Positions 1-6,482 of a stretch of 12,043 nucleotides of DNA are shown here, piece by piece (position 1 is the first letter of the stretch; every line of letters begins with the position of its first letter). The notes under the pieces were generated by a model. It did no database searches and was not told the origin of the DNA. It worked only from the letters and a program-made list of their open reading frames with translations. Origin of the DNA: Pseudomonadota bacterium (lineage in GTDB: Bacteria; Bdellovibrionota; Bacteriovoracia; Bacteriovoracales; Bacteriovoracaceae); NCBI GenBank assembly GCA_023432655.1, contig JAEYUK010000314.1:1-12043 (forward strand), in the 5' to 3' direction. Made by a program: the position numbers and the translations under genes.

Positions 1-1
1 T

Positions 2-64
2 GGCTCACTCGCAGCACTACTGGCCTATTACGCAGGGGCCATTCTGAGTAATATAAATTTCTAA
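2..64 (+). CDS. C-terminal tail of a probable membrane protein (partial)
   Basis: An open frame enters from the left edge and stops with TAA at 62-64. Its 20 visible residues are rich in Gly, Ala, Leu, Tyr and Ile and end in NINF, as expected for the last membrane segment of an integral membrane protein. The frame beginning at base 1 also stays open until a TAA at 49-51, so the choice rests only on hydrophobic composition. The family cannot be named from so little. The next gene starts about 60 bases on, in the same direction. Confidence 0.35.
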   Translation, partial: GSLAALLAYYAGAILSNINF

Positions 65-125
65 GTAGCGACGAGCATTGATTCTTTTCTAAAAAAGAAG
101 TTTCATGAAGTGGCGGAGATATCTC

Positions 126-1397
126 ATGCCACAAGTTTACACCCCAGAATCACCAGAAAAAGAGCTGCATTTAGGGCGTCTCCTCGGTGAAGTGACTCGT
201 CAACTTAGTGACGGGGATGATTTTGGAAAAATTTTTGATTTTTTATTTGAGACATTGAAACTTATCATCCCCTATGACCGCATCGGAATCGCCTTAATTG
301 AAGGTGAAGGCGACGCCCGTCAGATCACTGCAAAATGGTTAAAAACCAAACTCCCCAAAGTTCATCTAGGCTCAGGCTATTGCGCTATATTAAAAGGCAG
401 TAGCCTGGAGAAAATCCTTAATACCGGAAAGCCTCGCATTTTAAATGATCTTCTTGAATACTCAAAGATTCACCCGAAATCTCACTCAACGAAACTTATA
501 TTAATGGAAGGAATACGCTCAAGCCTAACCTGCCCCCTAAGAGCTGATGGTAAGCCTATTGGACTTGTTTTCTTTTCCTGTACCGAACCTCATGCTTATC
601 AAAACGAGCATATTCAAACCTATCTCAAGATTGCTGATGAGATATCTGTTGTTATTGAACACGGGAGGTTAAGAAGCTGGTTCAATGAGGATCAATCCAG
701 AGGTCAAAACCTTAGGATGGTCATTCATGATTTAAAAAACCCATTAAATGTCATCCAGGGTTTTCTAGAACTCTCTGAGCGTAAAAGCTGGTATCAGGAT
801 CTTGATGATGACATAAAAAAAATCTTCACCATTCTTAAAAAGAAGTCCGTTTTCATGAGTGAGCTTTTAAATGAGCTGACGGAATTAAGTAAACTTGAGA
901 ACAACAAAGTCCTAGATTCTCAAGAATTGTCTTTAAAGGAACTTATTCCTGACCTGGCCGTAAGGGCCAGGGAGCTTGCCGACCGAAAAGAAATTAGTGT
1001 TTCCATCTGCACTGGTTCAAGACTCCCTGAGAAAGTCTATTTGAGCAGGACCAGCATCTACCGCATCATGGATAACCTCATTTCCAATGCAGTCAAATTT
1101 TCCGCAAGGGGCTCAAATATTAACATCTGTTTCAGACACAAGGGAGGCAGGCTTTTGTTCGACATAGAAGACGAAGGTCAAGGCATCCCAGAAAACGAAC
1201 TACCAAAACTCTTCAAGGAGTTTGGAAAAACAAGTGTTAAACCGACAGAGGGAGAACAGAGCACAGGGCTAGGTCTTGCCATAGTGAAAAAAATTGTTGA
1301 ACAGCATGGCGGAGAAATTTCTGCAAAGAGCCAAGTAGGTAAAGGGACAACTTTTTCTTTTTATCTTCCAATCGAAAGGCCAACGATCCTGCACTAA
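126..1397 (+). CDS. Soluble GAF-domain sensor histidine kinase
   Basis: Predicted to autophosphorylate a histidine and pass the phosphate to an unlinked response regulator. I chose the ATG at 126 (423 aa) because a GGAG at 115-118 lies 7 bases before it. An in-frame ATG at 105 would add seven residues. Numbering from 105, a GAF sensor domain spans about 39-186. The HisKA dimerisation helix carries H208 in HDLKNPLN, and the ATPase domain has an N box (DNLISNAVKFS, 323-333), a G1 box (DEGQGIP, 356-362) and a G2 box (GLGLAI, 388-393). All catalytic boxes are intact. There is no membrane segment or receiver domain, so the GAF domain must sense a cytoplasmic signal or partner. No response regulator is adjacent, making it an orphan kinase here. 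Its function as a histidine kinase is secure; its signal is unknown. Confidence 0.95.
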   Translation: MPQVYTPESPEKELHLGRLLGEVTRQLSDGDDFGKIFDFLFETLKLIIPYDRIGIALIEGEGDARQITAKWLKTKLPKVHLGSGYCAILKGSSLEKILNTGKPRILNDLLEYSKIHPKSHSTKLILMEGIRSSLTCPLRADGKPIGLVFFSCTEPHAYQNEHIQTYLKIADEISVVIEHGRLRSWFNEDQSRGQNLRMVIHDLKNPLNVIQGFLELSERKSWYQDLDDDIKKIFTILKKKSVFMSELLNELTELSKLENNKVLDSQELSLKELIPDLAVRARELADRKEISVSICTGSRLPEKVYLSRTSIYRIMDNLISNAVKFSARGSNINICFRHKGGRLLFDIEDEGQGIPENELPKLFKEFGKTSVKPTEGEQSTGLGLAIVKKIVEQHGGEISAKSQVGKGTTFSFYLPIERPTILH

Positions 1398-1484
1398 TAT
1401 CAAATCATTCAGCGACACTCTTCATAGACTTAATTTTCTTTATCACGTAAGCTTTAAAGAGAATTTTACTGGAGATCATCTATT

Positions 1485-1841
1485 ATGAAATTTTCATTAC
1501 TCGTCGCTATGGCCTTATTTACGACTTTTTCTTACTCAAAGGATCAAACGATGAAGCACTCCCTAAAAGATAAAATTAAACTCAGTGACACATCAAAAAC
1601 GGTGAAGGTTTTGACTCAAGCTTCTTATAAACTTATTGGACTAGGATTTAAAAAAGACCAGGTCCTAGAAAAACACAAGACCCCAACACCGGCCGTTCTT
1701 ATTGTTCAATCTGGTTCTGTTGATTTTAAGATGTCGGATAACACTTACCATTTAAAGGCCGGGGACTATTTTGAGATTCCCGCTGATGTTGAACATGAAG
1801 TTGTCGGTAAAGAAGACTCCTACCTCTACCTGGTGAAATAA
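1485..1841 (+). CDS. Small single-domain cupin, possibly exported
   Basis: A 118-residue protein whose C-terminal half is a cupin_2-type beta-barrel (about residues 48-117). Motif 1 keeps only H64 of the usual HxH...E metal set. Motif 2 is clearer, with G93, P99 and H104 in cupin spacing. A metal site, if present, would therefore be reduced, and the substrate is unknown. The start at 1485 has GGAG 10 bases upstream and gives a signal-peptide-like N-terminus (K2, a hydrophobic run through residue 17, possible cleavage near SYS-KD). A second ATG at 1551 has a better-spaced AAAGGA and would give a 96-residue cytoplasmic cupin. The methyltransferase starts 2 bases after its stop, so they are surely cotranscribed, and cytoplasmic neighbours slightly favour the shorter form. 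Confidence 0.85.
   Translation: MKFSLLVAMALFTTFSYSKDQTMKHSLKDKIKLSDTSKTVKVLTQASYKLIGLGFKKDQVLEKHKTPTPAVLIVQSGSVDFKMSDNTYHLKAGDYFEIPADVEHEVVGKEDSYLYLVK
1538..1543 (+). promoter_or_regulatory. Internal ribosome binding site for alternative cupin start
   Basis: AAAGGA lies 7 bases before an in-frame ATG at 1551 inside the cupin gene. It matches the SD consensus better, and at better spacing, than the GGAG that serves the 1485 start. Use of this site would remove the signal-peptide-like segment. Confidence 0.5.
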
Positions 1842-1843
1842 TC

Positions 1844-2455
1844 ATGAAGGACTTCTGGAATCAAAGATATAAAGAAGAAGGTTATGCCTATGGGGACCGC
1901 CCCAATGATTTTCTCTCACAAGAGGTGCCGCGGCTTAAAAAAGGTGGAAAGATTCTCTGCCTGGCGGAAGGTGAAGGCCGCAATGCACTTTTTCTCGCTC
2001 GCCAGGGTTTTCAGGTCACTGCTGTAGATTTCTCGGAAGTGGGAATGAACAAACTTCGTCAAAAAGCTGAAGTAGAAAAACTCCCGATAGAAGTCATCAC
2101 TGCAGATCTGGCAGACTTTGATATGGGAGAAAATAAATGGGATGGTATAATCTCAATTTTTGCTCATTTACCAATTCCTGTACGGGTCCTGGTTCATGAT
2201 AAAATTCAAAAAGCACTTAAACCTGATGGCGTTTTAATTTTAGAGGCCTATCATCCTAAGCAAATGAGCTATAATACCGGTGGGCCTAAAGATGTAACGA
2301 TGCTGATGGATCTTAACCTCCTTCATGAGGAACTCCCCCTTTTAAAACCTCTGTTTGAGGCCGAACTTGAACGAGAGATTCATGAAGGGAAATATCACAA
2401 CGGACAAAGTTTTGTGGTTCAATACACGGGCCAATTAACTAAAGGTAATCTATGA
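1844..2455 (+). CDS. Class I SAM-dependent methyltransferase
   Basis: A 203-residue Rossmann-fold methyltransferase, full length for the small TehB-like/Methyltransf_25 group. The N-terminus has FWNQRY and a YAYG-x-x-PNDFL segment typical of this subgroup. SAM-binding motif I is LCLAEGEGRNA (38-48), the acidic residue ending beta-2 is D62, and ITADLADFD (about 85-93) contacts the adenine. SIFAHLP (about 104-110) occupies the motif IV position. Some relatives are annotated as tellurite or thiopurine methyltransferases, but nothing here fixes the acceptor substrate. It begins 2 bases after the cupin stop and its TGA overlaps the ATG of the following dehydrogenase (ATGA), so translation is probably coupled. 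It acts in the cytoplasm. Confidence 0.92.
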   Translation: MKDFWNQRYKEEGYAYGDRPNDFLSQEVPRLKKGGKILCLAEGEGRNALFLARQGFQVTAVDFSEVGMNKLRQKAEVEKLPIEVITADLADFDMGENKWDGIISIFAHLPIPVRVLVHDKIQKALKPDGVLILEAYHPKQMSYNTGGPKDVTMLMDLNLLHEELPLLKPLFEAELEREIHEGKYHNGQSFVVQYTGQLTKGNL

Positions 2456-3195
2456 AACGTTTTCAAAATCAAGTGGCCTTCATCACAGGAGGAAACTCCG
2501 GCATTGGGCTCGCAAGTGCTCTGGCCATCGCGAGCGAAGGCGCTCACGTTATGATCGCTGACTTAAAATCAGATCCAGGAATTATTAAAGAGCTTGAAGC
2601 GCATGGAATTAAAGCAGCATTTGTAAAATGCGATGTCTCCAACCCCGATGAAGTAAAATCCGCCATCGACATCACTATAAAAACTTTCGGTAGACTCGAT
2701 ATTGCTCTTAATAATGCAGGTATTGGCGACGCTCTCCCTACCCATGAGAAAACCATCGAACAATGGCAAAGAGTCATTAACATCAATCTGAATGGTGTTT
2801 TCTACTGCATGAAGTATCAGATCGAACAGATGTTGAAGCAGCCTCAAGGTGGTAAGATTATCAACGTGGCCTCGATCTTAGGTCAAATTGGTGACGCCGG
2901 AACCGCTGCCTATGCGGCCGCCAAGCACGGAGTTGTGGGATTAACAAAATCAGCAGGAATTGATTACGGGACAAAAAATATTCGTATCAATGCCATAGGC
3001 CCCGCCTACATCGATACTCCCCTTCTAAAAGACCTTGATAAACAAACGGTAGAAGTTTTAACCAGTCGTCACGCCATGAAGCGCTTTGGTAAAGCAGAAG
3101 AAGTGGCGAAGGTCTTCCTATTTCTTGCCTCAGAGGATTCAAGTTTTATGACAGGCGACTATATTCCAGTTGATGGTGGATACCTTGCCTATTAA
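2452..3195 (+). CDS. Classical short-chain dehydrogenase/reductase (SDR)
   Basis: A 247-residue classical SDR of normal family length, cytoplasmic, oxidising or reducing an alcohol/carbonyl. The cofactor loop is TGGNSGIG (12-19). D37 at the end of beta-2 predicts preference for NAD(H) over NADP(H). The structural NNAG is at 87-90, and the catalytic tetrad is complete: N112, S141, Y154 and K158 (YAAAK). The C-terminal end with D-G-G-Y is typical of the FabG/glucose dehydrogenase-like branch. Its ATG overlaps the stop of the methyltransferase gene, and the DUF188 gene begins 12 bases after its stop, so it sits in the middle of an apparent four-gene operon. FabG itself is unlikely because no fatty-acid synthesis genes are near. 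The substrate is unknown. Confidence 0.93.
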   Translation: MKRFQNQVAFITGGNSGIGLASALAIASEGAHVMIADLKSDPGIIKELEAHGIKAAFVKCDVSNPDEVKSAIDITIKTFGRLDIALNNAGIGDALPTHEKTIEQWQRVININLNGVFYCMKYQIEQMLKQPQGGKIINVASILGQIGDAGTAAYAAAKHGVVGLTKSAGIDYGTKNIRINAIGPAYIDTPLLKDLDKQTVEVLTSRHAMKRFGKAEEVAKVFLFLASEDSSFMTGDYIPVDGGYLAY

Positions 3196-3207
3196 GTGGT
3201 CTCATCA

Positions 3208-3678
3208 ATGACAACCATCTGGATTGATGCTGACGCCTGCCCGAAAGTCATTAAAGAAGTCATCTTTAAGATCTCTTCACGACTTCAAATCCCAGTGGTC
3301 CTGGTCGCCAACTCTCATATGTTCATCCCACCTAGTCCTTTTATTAAATTCATTAAAGTAAAGGACGGTGCGGATGTAGCGGACAACTACATTGTTGAAC
3401 ATGTAGTGGAAAACGACATCGTTATCACTGCTGACATTCCACTAGCGGCCTTCGTGGTTGAGAAGAAGGCCACCGCCCTTAATGTCCGAGGAGAAGTCTA
3501 CACTGAAGAGAATGTCAGAGAGAAACTTTCCATGCGAGACTTTATGAAGGAACTCCGGGACCAAGGGGGCCTAGAGCTCGGAGGTCCTGAGGTTTTTGGC
3601 CCCAAAGATACCGAGAAATTCACCAACAGTATCAACCGAATCCTGGATAAGATGAAGCGGGCGAGTCTTTCTAAGTAA
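3208..3678 (+). CDS. yaiI: DUF188 (YaiI/YqxD) family PIN-like protein
   Basis: A 156-residue member of the conserved DUF188 family, whose fold is related to PIN nucleases and whose biological role is not settled. The family signature is clear: IWIDADACPKVIKEV at the N-terminus, then a KVKDGADVADNYIVE segment, DIVITADIPLAA, and a C-terminal RGEVYTEENVR...MRDFMKELR block. The clustered aspartates are those expected at a PIN-like metal site. I chose the ATG at 3208, which gives the usual start just before the DADACP strand. A GTG at 3196, directly after the SDR stop, would add four residues and has no suitably spaced SD. It is the last gene of the cupin-methyltransferase-SDR cluster, and the following gene has its own promoter. 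Confidence 0.92.
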   Translation: MTTIWIDADACPKVIKEVIFKISSRLQIPVVLVANSHMFIPPSPFIKFIKVKDGADVADNYIVEHVVENDIVITADIPLAAFVVEKKATALNVRGEVYTEENVREKLSMRDFMKELRDQGGLELGGPEVFGPKDTEKFTNSINRILDKMKRASLSK

Positions 3679-3704
3679 CTAGAACCACGGCAGAATGTCG
3701 AATA

Positions 3705-3713
3705 TGCTATAAT
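3705..3713 (+). promoter_or_regulatory. Extended -10 promoter of the DUF3606 gene
   Basis: TGCTATAAT combines a perfect TATAAT (3708-3713) with the TG of an extended -10 element. No good -35 hexamer lies 16-18 bases upstream, which extended -10 promoters tolerate. Transcription would be expected to start about 7 bases downstream, at or next to the A of the ATG at 3720. Confidence 0.7.
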
Positions 3714-3719
3714 AGGTTT

Positions 3720-3947
3720 ATGGGAATCAAAGTTCATACCGGTGAATCTAATGGTTACTCCCCTGGGGCCTATTATAAGAGCGCTCCCTCCGCTGTTATC
3801 GACGTAAACTCTGAAGAATCCCTCAATAAATGGCAAGCTGTCCTTCACCTGAATCGGAAAGAATTATTAGAGGCCATTAATAACTTTGGGCCTGTGGTAA
3901 GAAATATCCGCCAGGGACTTCTCGCAAGTACGGATCAAGCCGCCTGA
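3720..3947 (+). CDS. DUF3606-like small protein, possibly leaderless mRNA
   Basis: A 75-residue protein. Residues 25-68 match the DUF3606 pattern: a beta-type lead-in IDVNSEESLNKWQ, a short-chain linker HLNRKELLEAI, and a final helix beginning NFGPVVRNIR. This small domain is common in proteobacteria as a stand-alone protein and has no established function. The first 24 residues are Gly/Ser/Tyr-rich and probably disordered. The ATG at 3720 is the only ATG in the frame ahead of the domain. No SD lies at workable distance (only AGG at 3714-3716, 3 bases away), while the extended -10 ends 6 bases before the ATG. This suggests leaderless translation. It lies 41 bases after the DUF188 gene and has its own promoter. 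Confidence 0.75.
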   Translation: MGIKVHTGESNGYSPGAYYKSAPSAVIDVNSEESLNKWQAVLHLNRKELLEAINNFGPVVRNIRQGLLASTDQAA

Positions 3948-4010
3948 TTTAAATCTAATGACAGAATGTTTAAGAGATTTTATCTGGTACTGGGTGACCT
4001 CCTGAAACAG

Positions 4011-4030
4011 AATATAAGTATTCTTATATT
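4011..4030 (+). repeat. Perfect AT-rich inverted repeat just before an SD site
   Basis: AATATAAG (4011-4018) and CTTATATT (4023-4030) are exact reverse complements around a 4-base loop. The AAGGAG of the next gene begins 3 bases after the second arm. The element could be an RNA hairpin affecting ribosome access or a DNA operator. It lacks the GC-rich stem and T-run of an intrinsic terminator. Confidence 0.6.
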
Positions 4031-4043
4031 TCAAGGAGTGTTT

Positions 4044-4706
4044 ATGAGGAAGTTTGCTGTTCTAATGGTTCTTTTATTCAGTAGCTTCATCACTCAAGCA
4101 AACACTCAAGACCCTTATTATCAAATCTCTGATATCTCCGTCGAAGTTCTAGAAAGCTATGATGCTCCGGAGCCAACCCCCAATGCAGAGATCGGCGACA
4201 TCATTGCTACTGCCCGACAGATTATTGCGTTCGGTAAAGAAATTTATAAAATCGTAGTGGCAGGAAAACCGGTCATTAATACCAAGCATGCCCCCATTTC
4301 CATCCTTCCTTTAGACACTGAGTTTGGTAAAGAAATTAAACCTATGGACCTCTCTCACTGGCAGGCCCCAAAATCGACGAAATTTAAAGTCACCTATAAA
4401 AACGGCTTTGGCGCAGAAGTAGTGACCTTTACCTATAATATCAATATGAGTTATGGCGGAAGTTTTCGAGGTAAGGGCTCTTACGTTTCCCATGCTCAAA
4501 TTGTTCCAGAAAACGTCTCTGTGGCCTGGGGTTATAATTTTAATGCTGAAATGAGTTTAGTCGGATTAACAAATATTGGAACCGATGAGAACCCAATCGC
4601 TGGGGCCACACTTCAACTGAGCTATACCGTTTCCACCGTCTTGAAAGAAGATAAGAATAATATGACGATCTTCATTGCGGGAAATGGGACTATTCAGCAG
4701 ATGTAA
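4044..4706 (+). CDS. Exported protein of unknown function, beta-rich
   Basis: I do not recognise a characterised family. I chose the ATG at 4044 because AAGGAG at 4033-4038 is 5 bases upstream and it gives a clean signal peptide: MRK, hydrophobic AVLMVLLFSSF, likely cleavage after ITQA at residue 19. The frame is open back to an ATG at 3966, but that adds 26 residues with no SD and would bury the signal peptide. The mature protein (about 201 aa) has a Pro/acidic segment (38-48), an amphipathic helix with a GKEIYKIVVAGKPV stretch (about 50-78), and a beta-rich region with alternating hydrophobic and polar residues (about 111-215). There are no cysteines, no lipobox and no obvious catalytic motif. 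The patatin gene begins 8 bases after its stop, so the two are probably cotranscribed. It should act in the periplasm, outer membrane or outside the cell. Confidence 0.85.
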   Translation: MRKFAVLMVLLFSSFITQANTQDPYYQISDISVEVLESYDAPEPTPNAEIGDIIATARQIIAFGKEIYKIVVAGKPVINTKHAPISILPLDTEFGKEIKPMDLSHWQAPKSTKFKVTYKNGFGAEVVTFTYNINMSYGGSFRGKGSYVSHAQIVPENVSVAWGYNFNAEMSLVGLTNIGTDENPIAGATLQLSYTVSTVLKEDKNNMTIFIAGNGTIQQM

Positions 4707-4714
4707 GGATCTAA

Positions 4715-5611
4715 ATGTTTAAGAGAAAAATTGGCCTCGCCCTCGGAGGCGGAGGGGCCCGCGGGGCGGCCCATATTGGTGTCTTAGAACATCTTGAATC
4801 ACTCAATCTAGAACTTCATTGTCTCTCAGGAACTAGCGCCGGCGCCATCATTGCCGCGATGTATGCTTTCGGAGTTGATTTTGAAACAATGAAAAGGGAA
4901 CTCAAGAAAGTTAATCCCACTCCTCTGGCTTCATTTAAGATTGGTAAGCTTGGACTTTTTGAAAACACTGAAATGATCGAAATGCTCGAGCGCCTTCTTC
5001 CTCCTAATGCTCAAATTGAGGAGGCCCGCATCCCTCTAACCATTAAGGCCACGGACCTCATTACAGGTAAAGGAGTGTTACTCTCTCATGGCAACGTGAT
5101 TGAAGCAGTCATGGCCAGCTCCTGCGTTCCTGGATTCTATCTTCCGACTGAGCAAAACAATATGATACTCGTTGATGGCGGACTCACTGAAAACGTTCCT
5201 CTTTCGGGATTAAAGTTTCATGGAGCGAATCTTCTGATTGGAATTAATCTCAGTGGTAATACGACCTACAGAAGGCCTGAGGGCATTTTAGATGTGGTCT
5301 CAAACGCTATGGATATCGCTATTGATGTCAGAACCAGGCGCCAACTTAAAGAAGCCGAAGTGGCCATCTCTATAGATCTGACCGAGTTCTCCCGCACATC
5401 AAGTCGAGACTTTGATCAATTGGTAGTTCGGGGCAAGATCGCCGCACAGGAAAAAATTCCTACTGTCTCTAGTCTTTATTTCTGGAATCGGTTCAGAAAA
5501 ACCTGGAAGCTTATTAAAGAAATCAGTCCCGTTAAGGTGCCGGAAAGTATCCAAAGATTTTTCCGTAAGGGAGAAGAGAAACACAAGATTCCTAAATCGC
5601 TTACTCCATAA
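4715..5611 (+). CDS. Patatin-like phospholipase, RssA-type
   Basis: A 298-residue patatin-family serine hydrolase, close in length to RssA-type bacterial members. It should release fatty acids from phospholipids or other acyl esters. The oxyanion loop is GGGGARG (11-17), the nucleophile is S41 in GTSAG (39-43), and the partner aspartate is D154 in DGG (154-156). The Ser-Asp dyad is therefore complete. There is no signal peptide or C-terminal barrel domain, so this is a cytoplasmic or membrane-surface enzyme rather than an autotransporter-type PlpD. The tail beyond about residue 250 is basic and aromatic (WNRFRKTWK, later RFFRKGEEKHK), which could bind anionic membrane surfaces. An AAGGAT just ahead of the ATG, partly inside the upstream stop, serves as SD. 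The 8-base gap links it to the exported unknown protein. Confidence 0.93.
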   Translation: MFKRKIGLALGGGGARGAAHIGVLEHLESLNLELHCLSGTSAGAIIAAMYAFGVDFETMKRELKKVNPTPLASFKIGKLGLFENTEMIEMLERLLPPNAQIEEARIPLTIKATDLITGKGVLLSHGNVIEAVMASSCVPGFYLPTEQNNMILVDGGLTENVPLSGLKFHGANLLIGINLSGNTTYRRPEGILDVVSNAMDIAIDVRTRRQLKEAEVAISIDLTEFSRTSSRDFDQLVVRGKIAAQEKIPTVSSLYFWNRFRKTWKLIKEISPVKVPESIQRFFRKGEEKHKIPKSLTP

Positions 5612-5634
5612 CTCTATTGGCCTATCATACAATT

Positions 5635-5640
5635 TATAAT
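5635..5640 (+). promoter_or_regulatory. Candidate -10 box before the SDR-ALDH pair
   Basis: A perfect TATAAT in the 58-base gap between the patatin and dehydrogenase genes. No recognisable -35 hexamer lies 16-18 bases upstream and there is no TG extension, so it is only a candidate. If real, it gives the alcohol/aldehyde dehydrogenase pair its own transcript with a short leader. Confidence 0.35.
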
Positions 5641-5655
5641 ATATTGGTTGATATC

Positions 5656-5663
5656 TAAGGAGA
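5656..5663 (+). promoter_or_regulatory. Strong SD site that fixes a TTG start
   Basis: TAAGGAGA is nearly a full match to the anti-SD sequence and its GGAG ends 7 bases before the TTG at 5670. It decides the start of the dehydrogenase, which has no ATG near the Rossmann-fold N-terminus. Confidence 0.85.
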
Positions 5664-5669
5664 TCTAAA

Positions 5670-6482
5670 TTGAGTGAGCTTAAAGGGAAAACCGTTCTTG
5701 TTACCGGTGGGGCTTCCGGCATCGGAAGGCTAATGGGAGAATTAGCACTCAAAGGAGGGGCCCGAAGGCTCGTTATATGGGACTTGAATTCTGAACTCTT
5801 GAATAAAACAGCTATGGAGCTCCAATCCCAGGGTTTTGAAGTTTTACCCTTTCAGGTGGATGTCTCCAATAACAATCAAGTGCTATCAACGTTTAACGAA
5901 ATGAAGTCACAGATTGGCGCCATTGATATTCTTATTAATAATGCCGGTATAATTGTGGGTAAACCTTTTTATGATCACACTCATGAAGAAATCGATAAAA
6001 CCATCAGCATTAATACCAGCGCCCTCATGCATTTAACAAAAGAAGCTCTAGGTGGAATGATCTCTCAAAAAAGCGGTCATATCGTGAACATCGCTTCCGC
6101 AGCAGGTCTTGTGGCCAACCCCAAAATGTCCGTCTACTGCGGAAGTAAATGGGCGGTTATTGGCTGGTCCGATTCTTTACGCTTAGAACTTGAACATGAT
6201 CATCCGGGTGTGAAGGTCACAACCGTTGTCCCTTATTACATCAATACCGGCATGTTTAATGGAGTTCGCTCACCCATTATCCCAATCTTAAAACCTCTCC
6301 CGGTCGCTCAGGCCATCATCCAGGGGATTAAAAAAGATAAACCCTTTGTGCGCCTACCATCCATCATTAACTTTCTCCCACTCGTGAAGGGTCTTCTTCC
6401 TCTACGTCTCTTTGATCTTGTCGTGGGTAAGTGGCTTGGGGTCTATAAGAGCATGGAGCACTTCAAAGGAAGAAGTAAGTGA
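5670..6482 (+). CDS. SDR16C/RDH10-like short-chain dehydrogenase
   Basis: A 270-residue membrane-associated-type SDR, predicted to oxidise a hydrophobic primary or secondary alcohol (retinol, sterol or long-chain alcohol in animal relatives). It starts with TTG, supported by a near-perfect SD. The cofactor loop is TGGASGIG (12-19), and D38 at the end of beta-2 suggests NAD(H). NNAG is at 90-93 and the tetrad is N115, S143, Y156 and K160. The VVPYYINTGMFNGV segment (186-199) strongly recalls the NTGMF motif of RDH10 and other SDR16C enzymes. The C-terminal 40 residues are hydrophobic then basic, as in this group, and may dock on membranes. Its TGA overlaps the GTG of the aldehyde dehydrogenase, so the two are translationally coupled and probably perform successive steps. 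Confidence 0.9.
   Translation: MSELKGKTVLVTGGASGIGRLMGELALKGGARRLVIWDLNSELLNKTAMELQSQGFEVLPFQVDVSNNNQVLSTFNEMKSQIGAIDILINNAGIIVGKPFYDHTHEEIDKTISINTSALMHLTKEALGGMISQKSGHIVNIASAAGLVANPKMSVYCGSKWAVIGWSDSLRLELEHDHPGVKVTTVVPYYINTGMFNGVRSPIIPILKPLPVAQAIIQGIKKDKPFVRLPSIINFLPLVKGLLPLRLFDLVVGKWLGVYKSMEHFKGRSK

Noticed and set aside
82..99. TTCTTTT/AAAAGAA inverted repeat before the histidine kinase
   Set aside because: All-weak A/T stem in a purine/pyrimidine-rich leader; likely chance and not a credible terminator.
2544..2847. Minus-strand open frames inside the SDR gene
   Set aside because: They are antisense shadows of a gene with complete SDR motifs and have low-complexity, non-family translations.
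3498..3848. Minus-strand 116-codon frame across the DUF188 and DUF3606 genes
   Set aside because: It is antisense to two recognisable proteins, and its translation is Ser/Arg/Pro-rich with no family character.
3996..4004. AGGAGG-like sequence on the minus strand
   Set aside because: No start codon follows at workable distance on that strand, so it is taken as chance.
3966..4043. Upstream extension of the exported protein to an ATG at 3966
   Set aside because: There is no SD, it would run through the inverted repeat, and it would bury a good signal peptide. AAGGAG precedes the ATG at 4044.
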